Part shown: piece by piece, positions 23,091 to 36,100 of the stretch
Layout of the letters: the number at the start of each line of letters is the position of its first letter
Position numbering within the stretch: position 1 is the stretch's first letter
NCBI GenBank assembly: GCA_947652605.1
Contig: CANTFG010000186.1
Location: forward strand, 1-64,000
Source: Elmis aenea
Taxonomy: Eukaryota; Arthropoda; Insecta; Coleoptera; Elmidae
Length of the DNA: 64,000 bases
Direction: 5' to 3'
The notes under the pieces: model-generated
The model's database searches: none
What the model saw: only the letters and a program-made list of their open reading frames with translations
Told to the model about the DNA's origin: nothing
Position numbers and translations under genes: made by a program

Positions 23091-25995
23091 GAAATTATTA
23101 AAAATTAAAACCAGCTCATTGAAAGACATATGCAAAACAATTGTATTCATGTAAAGAGGCGATGGATAAACTGTTCCTGTGATATACAAATCAATAATTA
23201 AAATTTTTTCGAAATAGTCGCTCAAGGAACACATGTATTAACTAAAGCACGGCATTTTTAGGAAATTATTAAAAATTAAAACCAGCTCATTGAAAGACAT
23301 ATGCAAAACAAATTTTTTCATGTAAAGATGCGAAGGATAAACTCTTCCTGTGATATACAAATCAATAATTAAAATTGTTTCGAAATAGTCGCTCAAGGTA
23401 CATATGTATTAACTAAAGCACGGTATTTTTAGGAAATGATTAAAAATTAAAACCAGCTCATTGAAAGACATGCAAAACAATTGTATTCATGTAAAGAGGC
23501 GATGGATAAACTGTTCCTGTGATATACAAATCAATAATTAAAATTGTTTCGAAATAGTCGCTCAAGGAACATATGTATTAACTAAAGCACGGTATTTTTA
23601 GGAAATGATTAAAAATTAAAACCAGCTCATTGAAAGACATATGCAAAACAATTGTATTCATGTAAAGAGGCGATGGATAAACTGTTTCTGTGATATACAA
23701 ATCAATAATTAAAATTGTTTCGAAATAGTCGCTCAAGGAACATATGTATTAACTAAAGCACGGTATTTTTAGGAAATTATTAAAAATTAAAACCAGCTCA
23801 TTGAAAGACATATGCAAAACAATTGTATTCATGTAAAGAGGCGATGGATAAACTGTTCCTGTGATATACAAATCAATAATTGAAATTGTTTCGAAATAGT
23901 CGCTCAAGGAACATATGTATTAACTAAAGCACGGTATTTTTAGGAAATTATTAAAAATTAAAACCATCTCTTTGAAAGACATATGCAAAACAATTGTATT
24001 CATGTAAAGAGGTGATGGATAAACTGTTCCTGTGATATACAAATCAATAATTAAAATTGTTCAGAAATAGTCGCTCAAGGAACATATGTATTAACTAAAG
24101 CACGGTATTTTTAGGAAATTATTAAAAATTAAAACCAGCTCATTGAAAGACATATGCAAAACAATTGTATTCATGTAAAGAGGCGATGGATAAACTGTTC
24201 CTGTGATATACAAATCAATAATTAAAATTGTTTAGAAATAGTCGCTCAAGGAACATATGTAGTAACTAAAGCACGGTATTTTTAGGAAATTATTAAAAAT
24301 TAAAACCAGCTCATTGAAAGACATATGCAAAACAATTGTATTCATGTAAAGAGGCGATGGATAAACTGTTCCTGTGATATACAAATCAATAATTAAAATT
24401 GTTTAGAAATAGTCGCTCAAGGAACATATGTATTAACTAAAGCACGGTATTTTTAGGAAATTATTAAAAATTAAAACCAGCTCATTGAAAGACATATGCA
24501 AAACAATTGTATTCATGTAAAGAGGCGATGGATAAACTGTTCCTGTGATATACAAATCAATAATTAAAATTTTTTCGAAATAGTCGCTCAAGGAACATAT
24601 GTATTAACTAAAGCACGGTATTTTTAGGAAATTATTAAAAATTAAAACCAGCTCATTGAAAAACATATGCAAAACAATTGTATTCATGTAAAGAGGCGAT
24701 GGATAAACTGTTCCTGTGATATACAAATCAATAATTAAAATTGTTTAGAAATAGTCGCTCAAGGAACATATGTATTAACTAAAGCACGGTATTTTTAGGA
24801 AATTATTAAAAATTAAAACCAGCTCATTGAAAGACATATGCAAAACAATTGTATTCATGTAAAGAGGCGATGGATAAACTGTTCCTGTGATATACAAATC
24901 AATAATTAAAATTGTTTCGAAATAGTCGCTCAAGGAACATATGTATTAACTAAAGCACGGTATTTTTAGGAAATTATTAAAAATTAAAACCAGCTCATTG
25001 AAAGACATATGCAAAACAATTGTATTCATGTAAAGAGGCGATGGATAAACTGTTCCTGTGATATACAAATCAATAATTGAAATTGTTTCGAAATAGTCGC
25101 TCAAGGAACATATGTATTAACTAAAGCACGGTATTTTTAGGAAATTATTAAAAATTAAAACCAGCTCATTGAAAGACATATGCAAAACAATTGTATTCAT
25201 GTAAAGAGGCGATGGATAAACTGTTCCTGTGATATACAAATCAATAATTAAAATTGTTCAGAAATAGTCGCTCAAGGAACATATGTATTAACTAAAGCAC
25301 GGTATTTTTAGGAAATTATTAAAAATTAAAACCAGCTCATTGAAAGACATATGCAAAACAATTGTATTCATGTAAAAAAGCGATGGATAAACTGTTCCTG
25401 TGATATACAAATCAATAATTAAAATTGTTCAGAAATAGTCGCTCAAGGAACATATGTATTAACTAAAGCACGGTATTTTTAGGAAATTATTAAAAATTAA
25501 AACCAGCTCATTGAAAGACATATGCAAAACAATTGTATTCATGTAAAGAAGCGATGGATAAATTGTTCCTGTGATATACAAATCAATAATTAAAATTGTT
25601 TAGAAATAGTCGCTCAAGGAACATATGTATTAACTAAAGCACGGTATTTTTAGGAAATTATTAAAAATTAAAACCAGCTCATTGAAAGACATATGCAAAA
25701 CAATTGTATTCATGTAAAGAGGCGATGGATAAACTGTTTCTGTGATATACAAATCAATAATTAAAATTGTTTCGAAATAGTCGCTCAAGGAACATATGTA
25801 TTAACTAAAGCACGGTATTTTTAGGAAATTATTAAAAATTTAAACCAGCTCATTAAAAGACATATGCAAAACAATTGTATTCATGTAAAGTGGCGATGGA
25901 TAAACTGTTTCTGTGATATACAAATCAATAATTAAAATTGTTTCGAAATAGTCGCTCAAGGAACATATGTATTAACTAAAGCACGGTATTTTTAG
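23091..25995. repeat. Seventeen-monomer block, copy 2
   Basis: This is the near-identical partner of 14716-17620 at +8,375 bp, including the 169-bp monomer at 23433. To the left, the 22920 monomer has a private gctcgagg (a CTCGAG site). To the right the next monomer is h, as normally follows V, whereas copy 1 continues with fn. Confidence 0.92.
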
Positions 25996-27363
25996 GAAAT
26001 TATTAAAAATTAAAACCAGCTCATTGAAAGACATATGCAAAACAATTGTATTCATGTAAAGAGGCGATGGATAAACTGTTCCTGTGATATACAAATCAAT
26101 AATTAAAATTGTTTCGAAATAGTCGCTCAAGGAACACATGTATTAACTAAAGCACGGCATTTTTAGGAAATTATTAAAAATTAAAACCAGCTCATTGAAA
26201 GACATATGCAAAACAATTGTATTCATGTAAAGAGGCGATGGATAAACTGTTCCTGTGATATACAAATCAATAATTAAAATTGTTTAGAAATAGTCGCTCA
26301 AGGAACATATGTATTAACTAAAGCACGGTATTTTTAGGAAATTATTAAAAATTAAAACCAGCCCATTGAAAGACATATGCAAAACAATTGTATTCATGTA
26401 AAGAGGCGATGGATAAACTGTTTCTGTGATATACAAATCAATAATTGAAATTGTTTCGAAATAGTCGCTCAAGGAACATATGTATTAACTAAAGCACGGT
26501 ATTTTTAGGAAATTATTAAAAATTAAAACCAGCTCATTGAAAGACATATGCAAAACAATTGTATTCATGTAAAGAGGCGATGGATAAACTGTTCCTGTGA
26601 TATACAAATCAATAATTAAAATTGTTTCGAAATAGTCGCTCAAGGAACACATGTATTAACTAAAGCACGGCATTTTTAGGAAATTATTAAAAATTAAAAC
26701 CAGCTCATTGAAAGACATATGCAAAACAATTGTATTCATGTAAAGAGGCAATGGATAAACTGTTCCTGTGATATACAAATCAATAATTAAAATTGTTTAG
26801 AAATAGTCGCTCAAGGAACATATGTATTAACTAAAGCACGGTATTTTTAGGAAATTATTAAAAATTAAAACCAGCTCATTGAAAGACATATGCAAAACAA
26901 TTGTATTCATGTAAAGAGGCGATGGATAAACTGTTTCTGTGATATACAAATCAATAATTGAAATTGTTTCGAAATAGTCGCTCAAGGAACATATGTATTA
27001 ACTAAAGCACGGTATTTTTAGGAAATTATTAAAAATTAAAACCAGCTCATTGAAAGACATATGCAAAACAATTGTATTCATGTAAAGTGGCGATGGATAA
27101 ACTGTTTCTGTGATATACAAATCAATAATTAAAATTGTTTCGAAATAGTCGCTCAAGGAACATATGTATTAACTAAAGCACGGTATTTTTAGGAAATTAT
27201 TAAAAATTAAAACCAGCTCATTGAAAGACATATGCAAAACAATTGTATTCATGTAAAGAGGCGATGGATAAACTGTTCCTGTGATATACAAATCAATAAT
27301 TAAAATTGTTTCGAAATAGTCGCTCAAGGAACATATGTATTAACTAAAGCACGGTATTTTTAG

Positions 27364-27538
27364 GAAATTATTAAAAATTTAAACCAGCTCATTAAAAGAC
27401 ATATGCAAAACAATTGTATTCATGTAAAGTGGCGATGGATAAACTGTTTCTGTGAAATACAAATCAATAATTAAAATTGTTTCGAAATAGTCGCTCAAGG
27501 AACATATGTATGTATTAACTAAAGCACGGTATTTTTAG
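27364..27538. repeat. V-type monomer with TATG duplication (175 bp)
   Basis: This V monomer has TATGTATG at 27505-27512. It is the only V-type copy with this insertion; the other seven +4 monomers are 23C types. It also has gtgaaatac in place of gtgatatac. The insertion therefore either arose twice at the same palindrome or was transferred between types. Confidence 0.85.
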
Positions 27539-27883
27539 GAAATTATTAAAAATTAAAACCAGCTCATTGAAAGACATATGCAAAACAATTGTATTCATGT
27601 AAAGAGGCGATGGATAAACTGTTCCTGTGATATATAAATCAATAATTAAAATTGTTTCGAAATAGTCGCTCAAGGAACACATGTATTAACTAAAGCACGG
27701 CATTTTTAGGAAATTATTAAAAATTAAAACCAGCCCATTGAAAGACATATGCAAAACAATTGTATTCATGTAAAGAGGCGATGGATAAACTGTTCCTGTG
27801 ATATACAAATCAATAATTAAAATTGTGTAGAAATAGTCGCTCAAGGAACATAATATGTATTAACTAAAGCACGGTATTTTTAG

Positions 27884-29593
27884 GAAATTATTAAAAATTA
27901 AAACCAGCTCATTGAAAGACATATGCAAAACAATTGTATTCATGTAAAGAGGCGATGGATAAACTGTTTCTGTGATATACAAATCAATAATTAAAATTGT
28001 TTCGAAATAGTCGCTCAAGAAACATATGTATTAACTAAAGCACGGTATTTTTAGGAAATTATTAAAAATTAAAACCAGCTCATTGAAAGACATATGCAAA
28101 ACAATTGTATTCATGTAAAGAGGCGATGGATAAACTGTTCCTGTGATATACAAATCAATAATTGAAATTGTTTCGAAATATTCGCTCAAGGAACATATGT
28201 ATTAACTAAAGCACGGTATTTTTAGGAAATTATTAAAAATTAAAACCAGCTCTTTGAAAGACATATGCAAAACAATTGTAGTAATGTAAAGAGGCGATGG
28301 ATAAACTGTTCCTGTGATATACAAATCAATAATTGAAATTGTTTCGAAATATTCGCTCAAGGAACTTATGTATTAACTAAAGCACGGTATTTTTAGGAAA
28401 TTATTAAAAATTAAAACCAGCTCATTGAAAGACATATGCAAAACAATTGTATTCATGTAAAGAGGCGATGGATAAACTGTTCCTGTGATATACAAATCAA
28501 TAATTAAAATTGTGTAGAAATAGTCGCTCAAGGAACATATGTATTAACTAAAGCACGGTATTTTTAGGAAATTATTAAAAATTAAAACCAGCTCATTGAA
28601 AGACATATGCAAAACAATTGTATTCATGTAAAGAGGCGATGGATAAACTGTTCCTGTGATATACAAATCAATAATTAAAATTGTTTTGAAATAGTCGCTC
28701 AAGGAACATATGTATTAACTAAAGCACGGTATTTTTAGGAAATTATTAAAAATTAAAACCAGCTCATTGAAAGACATATGCAAAACAATTGTATTCATGT
28801 AAAGAGGCGATGGATAAACTGTTCCTGTGATATACAAATCAATAATTAAAATTGTTTAGAAATAGTCGCTCAAGGAACATATGTATTAACTAAAGCACGG
28901 TATTTTTAGGAAATTATTAAAAATTAAAACCAGCCCATTGAAAGACATATGCAAAACAATTGTATTCATGTAAAGAGGCGATGGATAAACTGTTTCTGTG
29001 ATATACAAATCAATAATTAAAATTGTTTCGAAATAGTCGCTCAAGGAACATATGTATTAACTAAAGCACGGTATTTTTAGGAAATTATTAAAAATTAAAA
29101 CCAGCTCATTGAAAGACATATGCAAAACAATTGTATTCATGTAAAGAGGCGATGGATAAACTGTTCCTGTGATATACAAATCAATAATTGAAATTGTTTC
29201 GAAATAGTCGCTCAAGGAACATATGTATTAACTAAAGCACGGTATTTTTAGGAAATTATTAAAAATTAAAACCATCTCTTTGAAAGACATATGCAAAACA
29301 ATTGTATTCATGTAAAGAGGCAATGGATAAACTGTTCCTGTGATATACAAATCAATAATTAAAATTGTTCAGAAATAGTCGCTCAAGGAACATATGTATT
29401 AACTAAAGCACGGTATTTTTAGGAAATTATTAAAAATTAAAACCAGCTCATTGAAAGACATATGCAAAACAATTGTATTCATGTAAAGAGGCGATGGATA
29501 AACTGTTCCTGTGATATACAAATCAATAATTGAAATTGTTTCGAAATAGTCGCTCAAGGAACATATGTATTAACTAAAGCACGGTATTTTTAG
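27884..29593. repeat. Ten-monomer sub-block of the 13-mer HOR, copy 1
   Basis: The ten monomers from the 137A copy (27884) to the 110G copy (29423) are repeated in order at 30110-31819, offset 2,226 bp. The offset equals thirteen monomers plus the 3-base cataatatg insertion. The same 13-mer is nested in the second large copy (33532 onward and 35758 onward). The gtagtaatg tracer lies at 28278, 30504, 33926 and 36152, giving 2,226 bp within each pair. Confidence 0.92.
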
Positions 29594-30109
29594 GAAATTA
29601 TTAAAAATTAAAACCAGCTCATTGAAAGACATATGCAAAACAATTGTATTCATGTAAAGAGGCGATGGATAAACTGTTCCTGTGATATACAAATCAATAA
29701 TTAAAATTGTTTAGAAATAGTCGCTCAAGGAACATATGTATTAACTAAAGCACGGTCTTTTTAGGAAATTATTAAAAATTAAAACCAGCTCATTGAAAGA
29801 CATATGCAAAACAATTGTATTCATGTAAAGAGGCGATGGATAAACTGTTTCTGTGATATACAAATCAATAATTGAAATTGTTTCGAAATAGTCGCTCAAG
29901 GAACATATGTATTAACTAAAGCACGGTATTTTTAGGAAATTATTAAAAATTAAAACCAGCTCATTGAAAGACATATGCAAAACAATTGTATTCATGTAAA
30001 GAGGCGATGGATAAACTGTTCCTGTGATATACAAATCAATAATTAAAATTGTGTAGAAATAGTCGCTCAAGGAACATAATATGTATTAACTAAAGCACGG
30101 TATTTTTAG

Positions 30110-31819
30110 GAAATTATTAAAAATTAAAACCAGCTCATTGAAAGACATATGCAAAACAATTGTATTCATGTAAAGAGGCGATGGATAAACTGTTTCTGTG
30201 ATATACAAATCAATAATTAAAATTGTTTCGAAATAGTCGCTCAAGAAACATATGTATTAACTAAAGCACGGTATTTTTAGGAAATTATTAAAAATTAAAA
30301 CCAGCTCATTGAAAGACATATGCAAAACAATTGTATTCATGTAAAGAGGCGATGGATAAACTGTTCCTGTGATATACAAATCAATAATTGAAATTGTTTC
30401 GAAATATTCGCTCAAGGAACATATGTATTAACTAAAGCACGGTATTTTTAGGAAATTATTAAAAATTAAAACCAGCTCTTTGAAAGACATATGCAAAACA
30501 ATTGTAGTAATGTAAAGAGGCGATGGATAAACTGTTCCTGTGATATACAAATCAATAATTGAAATTGTTTCGAAATATTCGCTCAAGGAACTTATGTATT
30601 AACTAAAGCACGGTATTTTTAGGAAATTATTAAAAATTAAAACCAGCTCATTGAAAGACATATGCAAAACAATTGTATTCATGTAAAGAGGCGATGGATA
30701 AACTGTTCCTGTGATATACAAATCAATAATTAAAATTGTGTAGAAATAGTCGCTCAAGGAACATATGTATTAACTAAAGCACGGTATTTTTAGGAAATTA
30801 TTAAAAATTAAAACCAGCTCATTGAAAGACATATGCAAAACAATTGTATTCATGTAAAGAGGCGATGGATAAACTGTTCCTGTGATATACAAATCAATAA
30901 TTAAAATTGTTTTGAAATAGTCGCTCAAGGAACATATGTATTAACTAAAGCACGGTATTTTTAGGAAATTATTAAAAATTAAAACCAGCTCATTGAAAGA
31001 CATATGCAAAACAATTGTATTCATGTAAAGAGGCGATGGATAAACTGTTCCTGTGATATACAAATCAATAATTAAAATTGTTTAGAAATAGTCGCTCAAG
31101 GAACATATGTATTAACTAAAGCACGGTATTTTTAGGAAATTATTAAAAATTAAAACCAGCCCATTGAAAGACATATGCAAAACAATTGTATTCATGTAAA
31201 GAGGCGATGGATAAACTGTTTCTGTGATATACAAATCAATAATTAAAATTGTTTCGAAATAGTCGCTCAAGGAACATATGTATTAACTAAAGCACGGTAT
31301 TTTTAGGAAATTATTAAAAATTAAAACCAGCTCATTGAAAGACATATGCAAAACAATTGTATTCATGTAAAGAGGCGATGGATAAACTGTTCCTGTGATA
31401 TACAAATCAATAATTGAAATTGTTTCGAAATAGTCGCTCAAGGAACATATGTATTAACTAAAGCACGGTATTTTTAGGAAATTATTAAAAATTAAAACCA
31501 TCTCTTTGAAAGACATATGCAAAACAATTGTATTCATGTAAAGAGGCAATGGATAAACTGTTCCTGTGATATACAAATCAATAATTAAAATTGTTCAGAA
31601 ATAGTCGCTCAAGGAACATATGTATTAACTAAAGCACGGTATTTTTAGGAAATTATTAAAAATTAAAACCAGCTCATTGAAAGACATATGCAAAACAATT
31701 GTATTCATGTAAAGAGGCGATGGATAAACTGTTCCTGTGATATACAAATCAATAATTGAAATTGTTTCGAAATAGTCGCTCAAGGAACATATGTATTAAC
31801 TAAAGCACGGTATTTTTAG
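30110..31819. repeat. Ten-monomer sub-block of the 13-mer HOR, copy 2
   Basis: This repeats 27884-29593. After it the order changes: instead of the tcttttt monomer found at 29594, a ttttg monomer follows at 31820. This suggests the 13-mer duplication ended in a different monomer neighbourhood. Confidence 0.9.
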
Positions 31820-32844
31820 GAAATTATTAAAAATTAAAACCAGCTCATTGAAAGACATATGCAAAACAATTGTATTCATGTAAAGAGGCGATGGATAAAC
31901 TGTTCCTGTGATATACAAATCAATAATTAAAATTGTTTTGAAATAGTCGCTCAAGGAACATATGTATTAACTAAAGCACGGTATTTTTAGGAAATTATTA
32001 AAAATTAAAACCAGCTCATTGAAAGACATATGCAAAACAATTGTATTCATGTAAAGAGGCGATGGATAAACTGTTCCTGTAATATACAAATCAATAATTA
32101 AAATTGTTTCGAAATAGTCGCTCAAGGAACATATGTATTAACTAAAGCACGGTATTTTTAGGAAATTATTAAAAATTAAAACCAGCTCATTGAAAGACAT
32201 ATGCAAAACAATTGTATTTATGTAAAGAAGCGATGGATAAATTGTTCCTGTGATATACAAATCAATAATTAAAATTGTTTAGAAATAGTCGCTCAAGGAA
32301 CATATGTATTAACTAAAGCACGGTATTTTTAGGAAATTATTAAAAATTAAAACCAGCTCATTGAAAGACATATGCAAAACAATTGTATTCATGTAAAGAG
32401 GCGATGGATAAACTGTTCCTGTGATATACAAATCAATAATTAAAATTGTTTCGAAATAGTCGCTCAAGGAACATATGTATTAACTAAAGCACGGTATTTT
32501 TAGGAAATTATTAAAAATTTAAACCAGCTCATTAAAAGACATATGCAAAACAATTGTATTCATGTAAAGTGGCGATGGATAAACTGTTTCTGTGATATAC
32601 AAATCAATAATTAAAATTGTTTCGAAATAGTCGCTCAAGGAACATATGTATTAACTAAAGCACGGTATTTTTAGGAAATTATTAAAAATTAAAACCAGCT
32701 CATTGAAAGACATATGCAAAACAATTGTATTCATGTAAAGAGGCGATGGATAAACTGTTTCTGTGATATACAAATCAATAATTGAAATTGTTTCAATTAG
32801 TCGCTCAAGGAACATATGTATTAACTAAAGCACGGTATTTTTAG

Positions 32845-33186
32845 GAAATTATTAAAAATTAAAACCAGCTCATTGAAAGACATATGCAAAACAATTGTAT
32901 TCATGTAAAGAGGCGATGGATAAACTGTTCCTGTGATATACAAATCAATAATTGAAATTGTTTCGAAATATTCGCTCAAGGAACATATGTATTAACTAAA
33001 GCACGGTATTTTTAGGAAATTATTAAAAATTAAAACCAGCTCTTTGAAAGACATATGCAAAACAATTGTAGTAATGTAAAGAGGCGATGGATAAACTGTT
33101 CCTGTGATATACAAATCAATAATTGAAATTGTTTCGAAATATTCGCTCAAGGAACTTATGTATTAACTAAAGCACGGTATTTTTAG
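32845..33186. repeat. Two-monomer spacer repeating the atattcg/gtagtaatg pair
   Basis: These two monomers match the pair found inside the HOR (for example 28055-28396). Here they link the end of large copy 1 to the h monomer beginning copy 2. At the corresponding point after copy 2 (38493) there is instead a 67T/86T monomer, so the two junctions differ. Confidence 0.88.
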
Positions 33187-36100
33187 GAAATTATTAAAAA
33201 TTAAAACCAGCTCATTGAAAGACATATGCAAAACAATTGTATTCATGTAAAGAGGCGATGGATAAACTGTTCCTGTGATATATAAATCAATAATTAAAAT
33301 TGTTTCGAAATAGTCGCTCAAGGAACACATGTATTAACTAAAGCACGGCATTTTTAGGAAATTATTAAAAATTAAAACCAGCCCATTGAAAGACATATGC
33401 AAAACAATTGTATTCATGTAAAGAGGCGATGGATAAACTGTTCCTGTGATATACAAATCAATAATTAAAATTGTGTAGAAATAGTCGCTCAAGGAACATA
33501 ATATGTATTAACTAAAGCACGGTATTTTTAGGAAATTATTAAAAATTAAAACCAGCTCATTGAAAGACATATGCAAAACAATTGTATTCATGTAAAGAGG
33601 CGATGGATAAACTGTTTCTGTGATATACAAATCAATAATTAAAATTGTTTCGAAATAGTCGCTCAAGAAACATATGTATTAACTAAAGCACGGTATTTTT
33701 AGGAAATTATTAAAAATTAAAACCAGCTCATTGAAAGACATATGCAAAACAATTGTATTCATGTAAAGAGGCGATGGATAAACTGTTCCTGTGATATACA
33801 AATCAATAATTGAAATTGTTTCGAAATATTCGCTCAAGGAACATATGTATTAACTAAAGCACGGTATTTTTAGGAAATTATTAAAAATTAAAACCAGCTC
33901 TTTGAAAGACATATGCAAAACAATTGTAGTAATGTAAAGAGGCGATGGATAAACTGTTCCTGTGATATACAAATCAATAATTGAAATTGTTTCGAAATAT
34001 TCGCTCAAGGAACTTATGTATTAACTAAAGCACGGTATTTTTAGGAAATTATTAAAAATTAAAACCAGCTCATTGAAAGACATATGCAAAACAATTGTAT
34101 TCATGTAAAGAGGCGATGGATAAACTGTTCCTGTGATATACAAATCAATAATTAAAATTGTGTAGAAATAGTCGCTCAAGGAACATATGTATTAACTAAA
34201 GCACGGTATTTTTAGGAAATTATTAAAAATTAAAACCAGCTCATTGAAAGACATATGCAAAACAATTGTATTCATGTAAAGAGGCGATGGATAAACTGTT
34301 CCTGTGATATACAAATCAATAATTAAAATTGTTTTGAAATAGTCGCTCAAGGAACATATGTATTAACTAAAGCACGGTATTTTTAGGAAATTATTAAAAA
34401 TTAAAACCAGCTCATTGAAAGACATATGCAAAACAATTGTATTCATGTAAAGAGGCGATGGATAAACTGTTCCTGTGATATACAAATCAATAATTAAAAT
34501 TGTTTAGAAATAGTCGCTCAAGGAACATATGTATTAACTAAAGCACGGTATTTTTAGGAAATTATTAAAAATTAAAACCAGCCCATTGAAAGACATATGC
34601 AAAACAATTGTATTCATGTAAAGAGGCGATGGATAAACTGTTTCTGTGATATACAAATCAATAATTAAAATTGTTTCGAAATAGTCGCTCAAGGAACATA
34701 TGTATTAACTAAAGCACGGTATTTTTAGGAAATTATTAAAAATTAAAACCAGCTCATTGAAAGACATATGCAAAACAATTGTATTCATGTAAAGAGGCGA
34801 TGGATAAACTGTTCCTGTGATATACAAATCAATAATTGAAATTGTTTCGAAATAGTCGCTCAAGGAACATATGTATTAACTAAAGCACGGTATTTTTAGG
34901 AAATTATTAAAAATTAAAACCATCTCTTTGAAAGACATATGCAAAACAATTGTATTCATGTAAAGAGGCAATGGATAAACTGTTCCTGTGATATACAAAT
35001 CAATAATTAAAATTGTTCAGAAATAGTCGCTCAAGGAACATATGTATTAACTAAAGCACGGTATTTTTAGGAAATTATTAAAAATTAAAACCAGCTCATT
35101 GAAAGACATATGCAAAACAATTGTATTCATGTAAAGAGGCGATGGATAAACTGTTCCTGTGATATACAAATCAATAATTGAAATTGTTTCGAAATAGTCG
35201 CTCAAGGAACATATGTATTAACTAAAGCACGGTATTTTTAGGAAATTATTAAAAATTAAAACCAGCTCATTGAAAGACATATGCAAAACAATTGTATTCA
35301 TGTAAAGAGGCGATGGATAAACTGTTCCTGTGATATACAAATCAATAATTAAAATTGTTTAGAAATAGTCGCTCAAGGAACATATGTATTAACTAAAGCA
35401 CGGTCTTTTTAGGAAATTATTAAAAATTAAAACCAGCTCATTGAAAGACATATGCAAAACAATTGTATTCATGTAAAGAGGCGATGGATAAACTGTTTCT
35501 GTGATATACAAATCAATAATTGAAATTGTTTCGAAATAGTCGCTCAAGGAACATATGTATTAACTAAAGCACGGTATTTTTAGGAAATTATTAAAAATTA
35601 AAACCAGCTCATTGAAAGACATATGCAAAACAATTGTATTCATGTAAAGAGGCGATGGATAAACTGTTCCTGTGATATACAAATCAATAATTAAAATTGT
35701 GTAGAAATAGTCGCTCAAGGAACATAATATGTATTAACTAAAGCACGGTATTTTTAGGAAATTATTAAAAATTAAAACCAGCTCATTGAAAGACATATGC
35801 AAAACAATTGTATTCATGTAAAGAGGCGATGGATAAACTGTTTCTGTGATATACAAATCAATAATTAAAATTGTTTCGAAATAGTCGCTCAAGAAACATA
35901 TGTATTAACTAAAGCACGGTATTTTTAGGAAATTATTAAAAATTAAAACCAGCTCATTGAAAGACATATGCAAAACAATTGTATTCATGTAAAGAGGCGA
36001 TGGATAAACTGTTCCTGTGATATACAAATCAATAATTGAAATTGTTTCGAAATATTCGCTCAAGGAACATATGTATTAACTAAAGCACGGTATTTTTAGG

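Larger units (their letters stand above)
27539..32844. repeat. 31-monomer HOR, copy 1
   Basis: The block starts with an h monomer (tataaatc variant) and ends with the 170-bp monomer carrying tttcaattag at 32675. The whole order of 31 types recurs 5,648 bp downstream at 33187-38492. Key markers in order: gccc with cataatatg (27710), 137A (27884), atattcg (28055), gtagtaatg (28226), gtgtag, ttttg, tttag, gccc (28910), catctctttg with gaggcaatgg (29252), tcttttt (29594). The set restarts with cataatatg at 29936, then ttttg (31820), ctgtaatatac (31991), tatttatg (32162) and V (32504). Two extra monomers (32845-33186, atattcg and gtagtaatg) separate it from copy 2. Confidence 0.93.

Noticed and set aside
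27884..28054. Compensatory pairing between position 86 and position 137 (c86t with g137a) in the tgttcct/aggaaca arms
   Set aside because: The monomers at 27884, 5816 and 51837 carry both changes. Many 137A monomers (3764, 10608, 42769, 49439, 54231, 56287, 60393) keep 86C. Allowing for HOR copying, there is no clear covariation.
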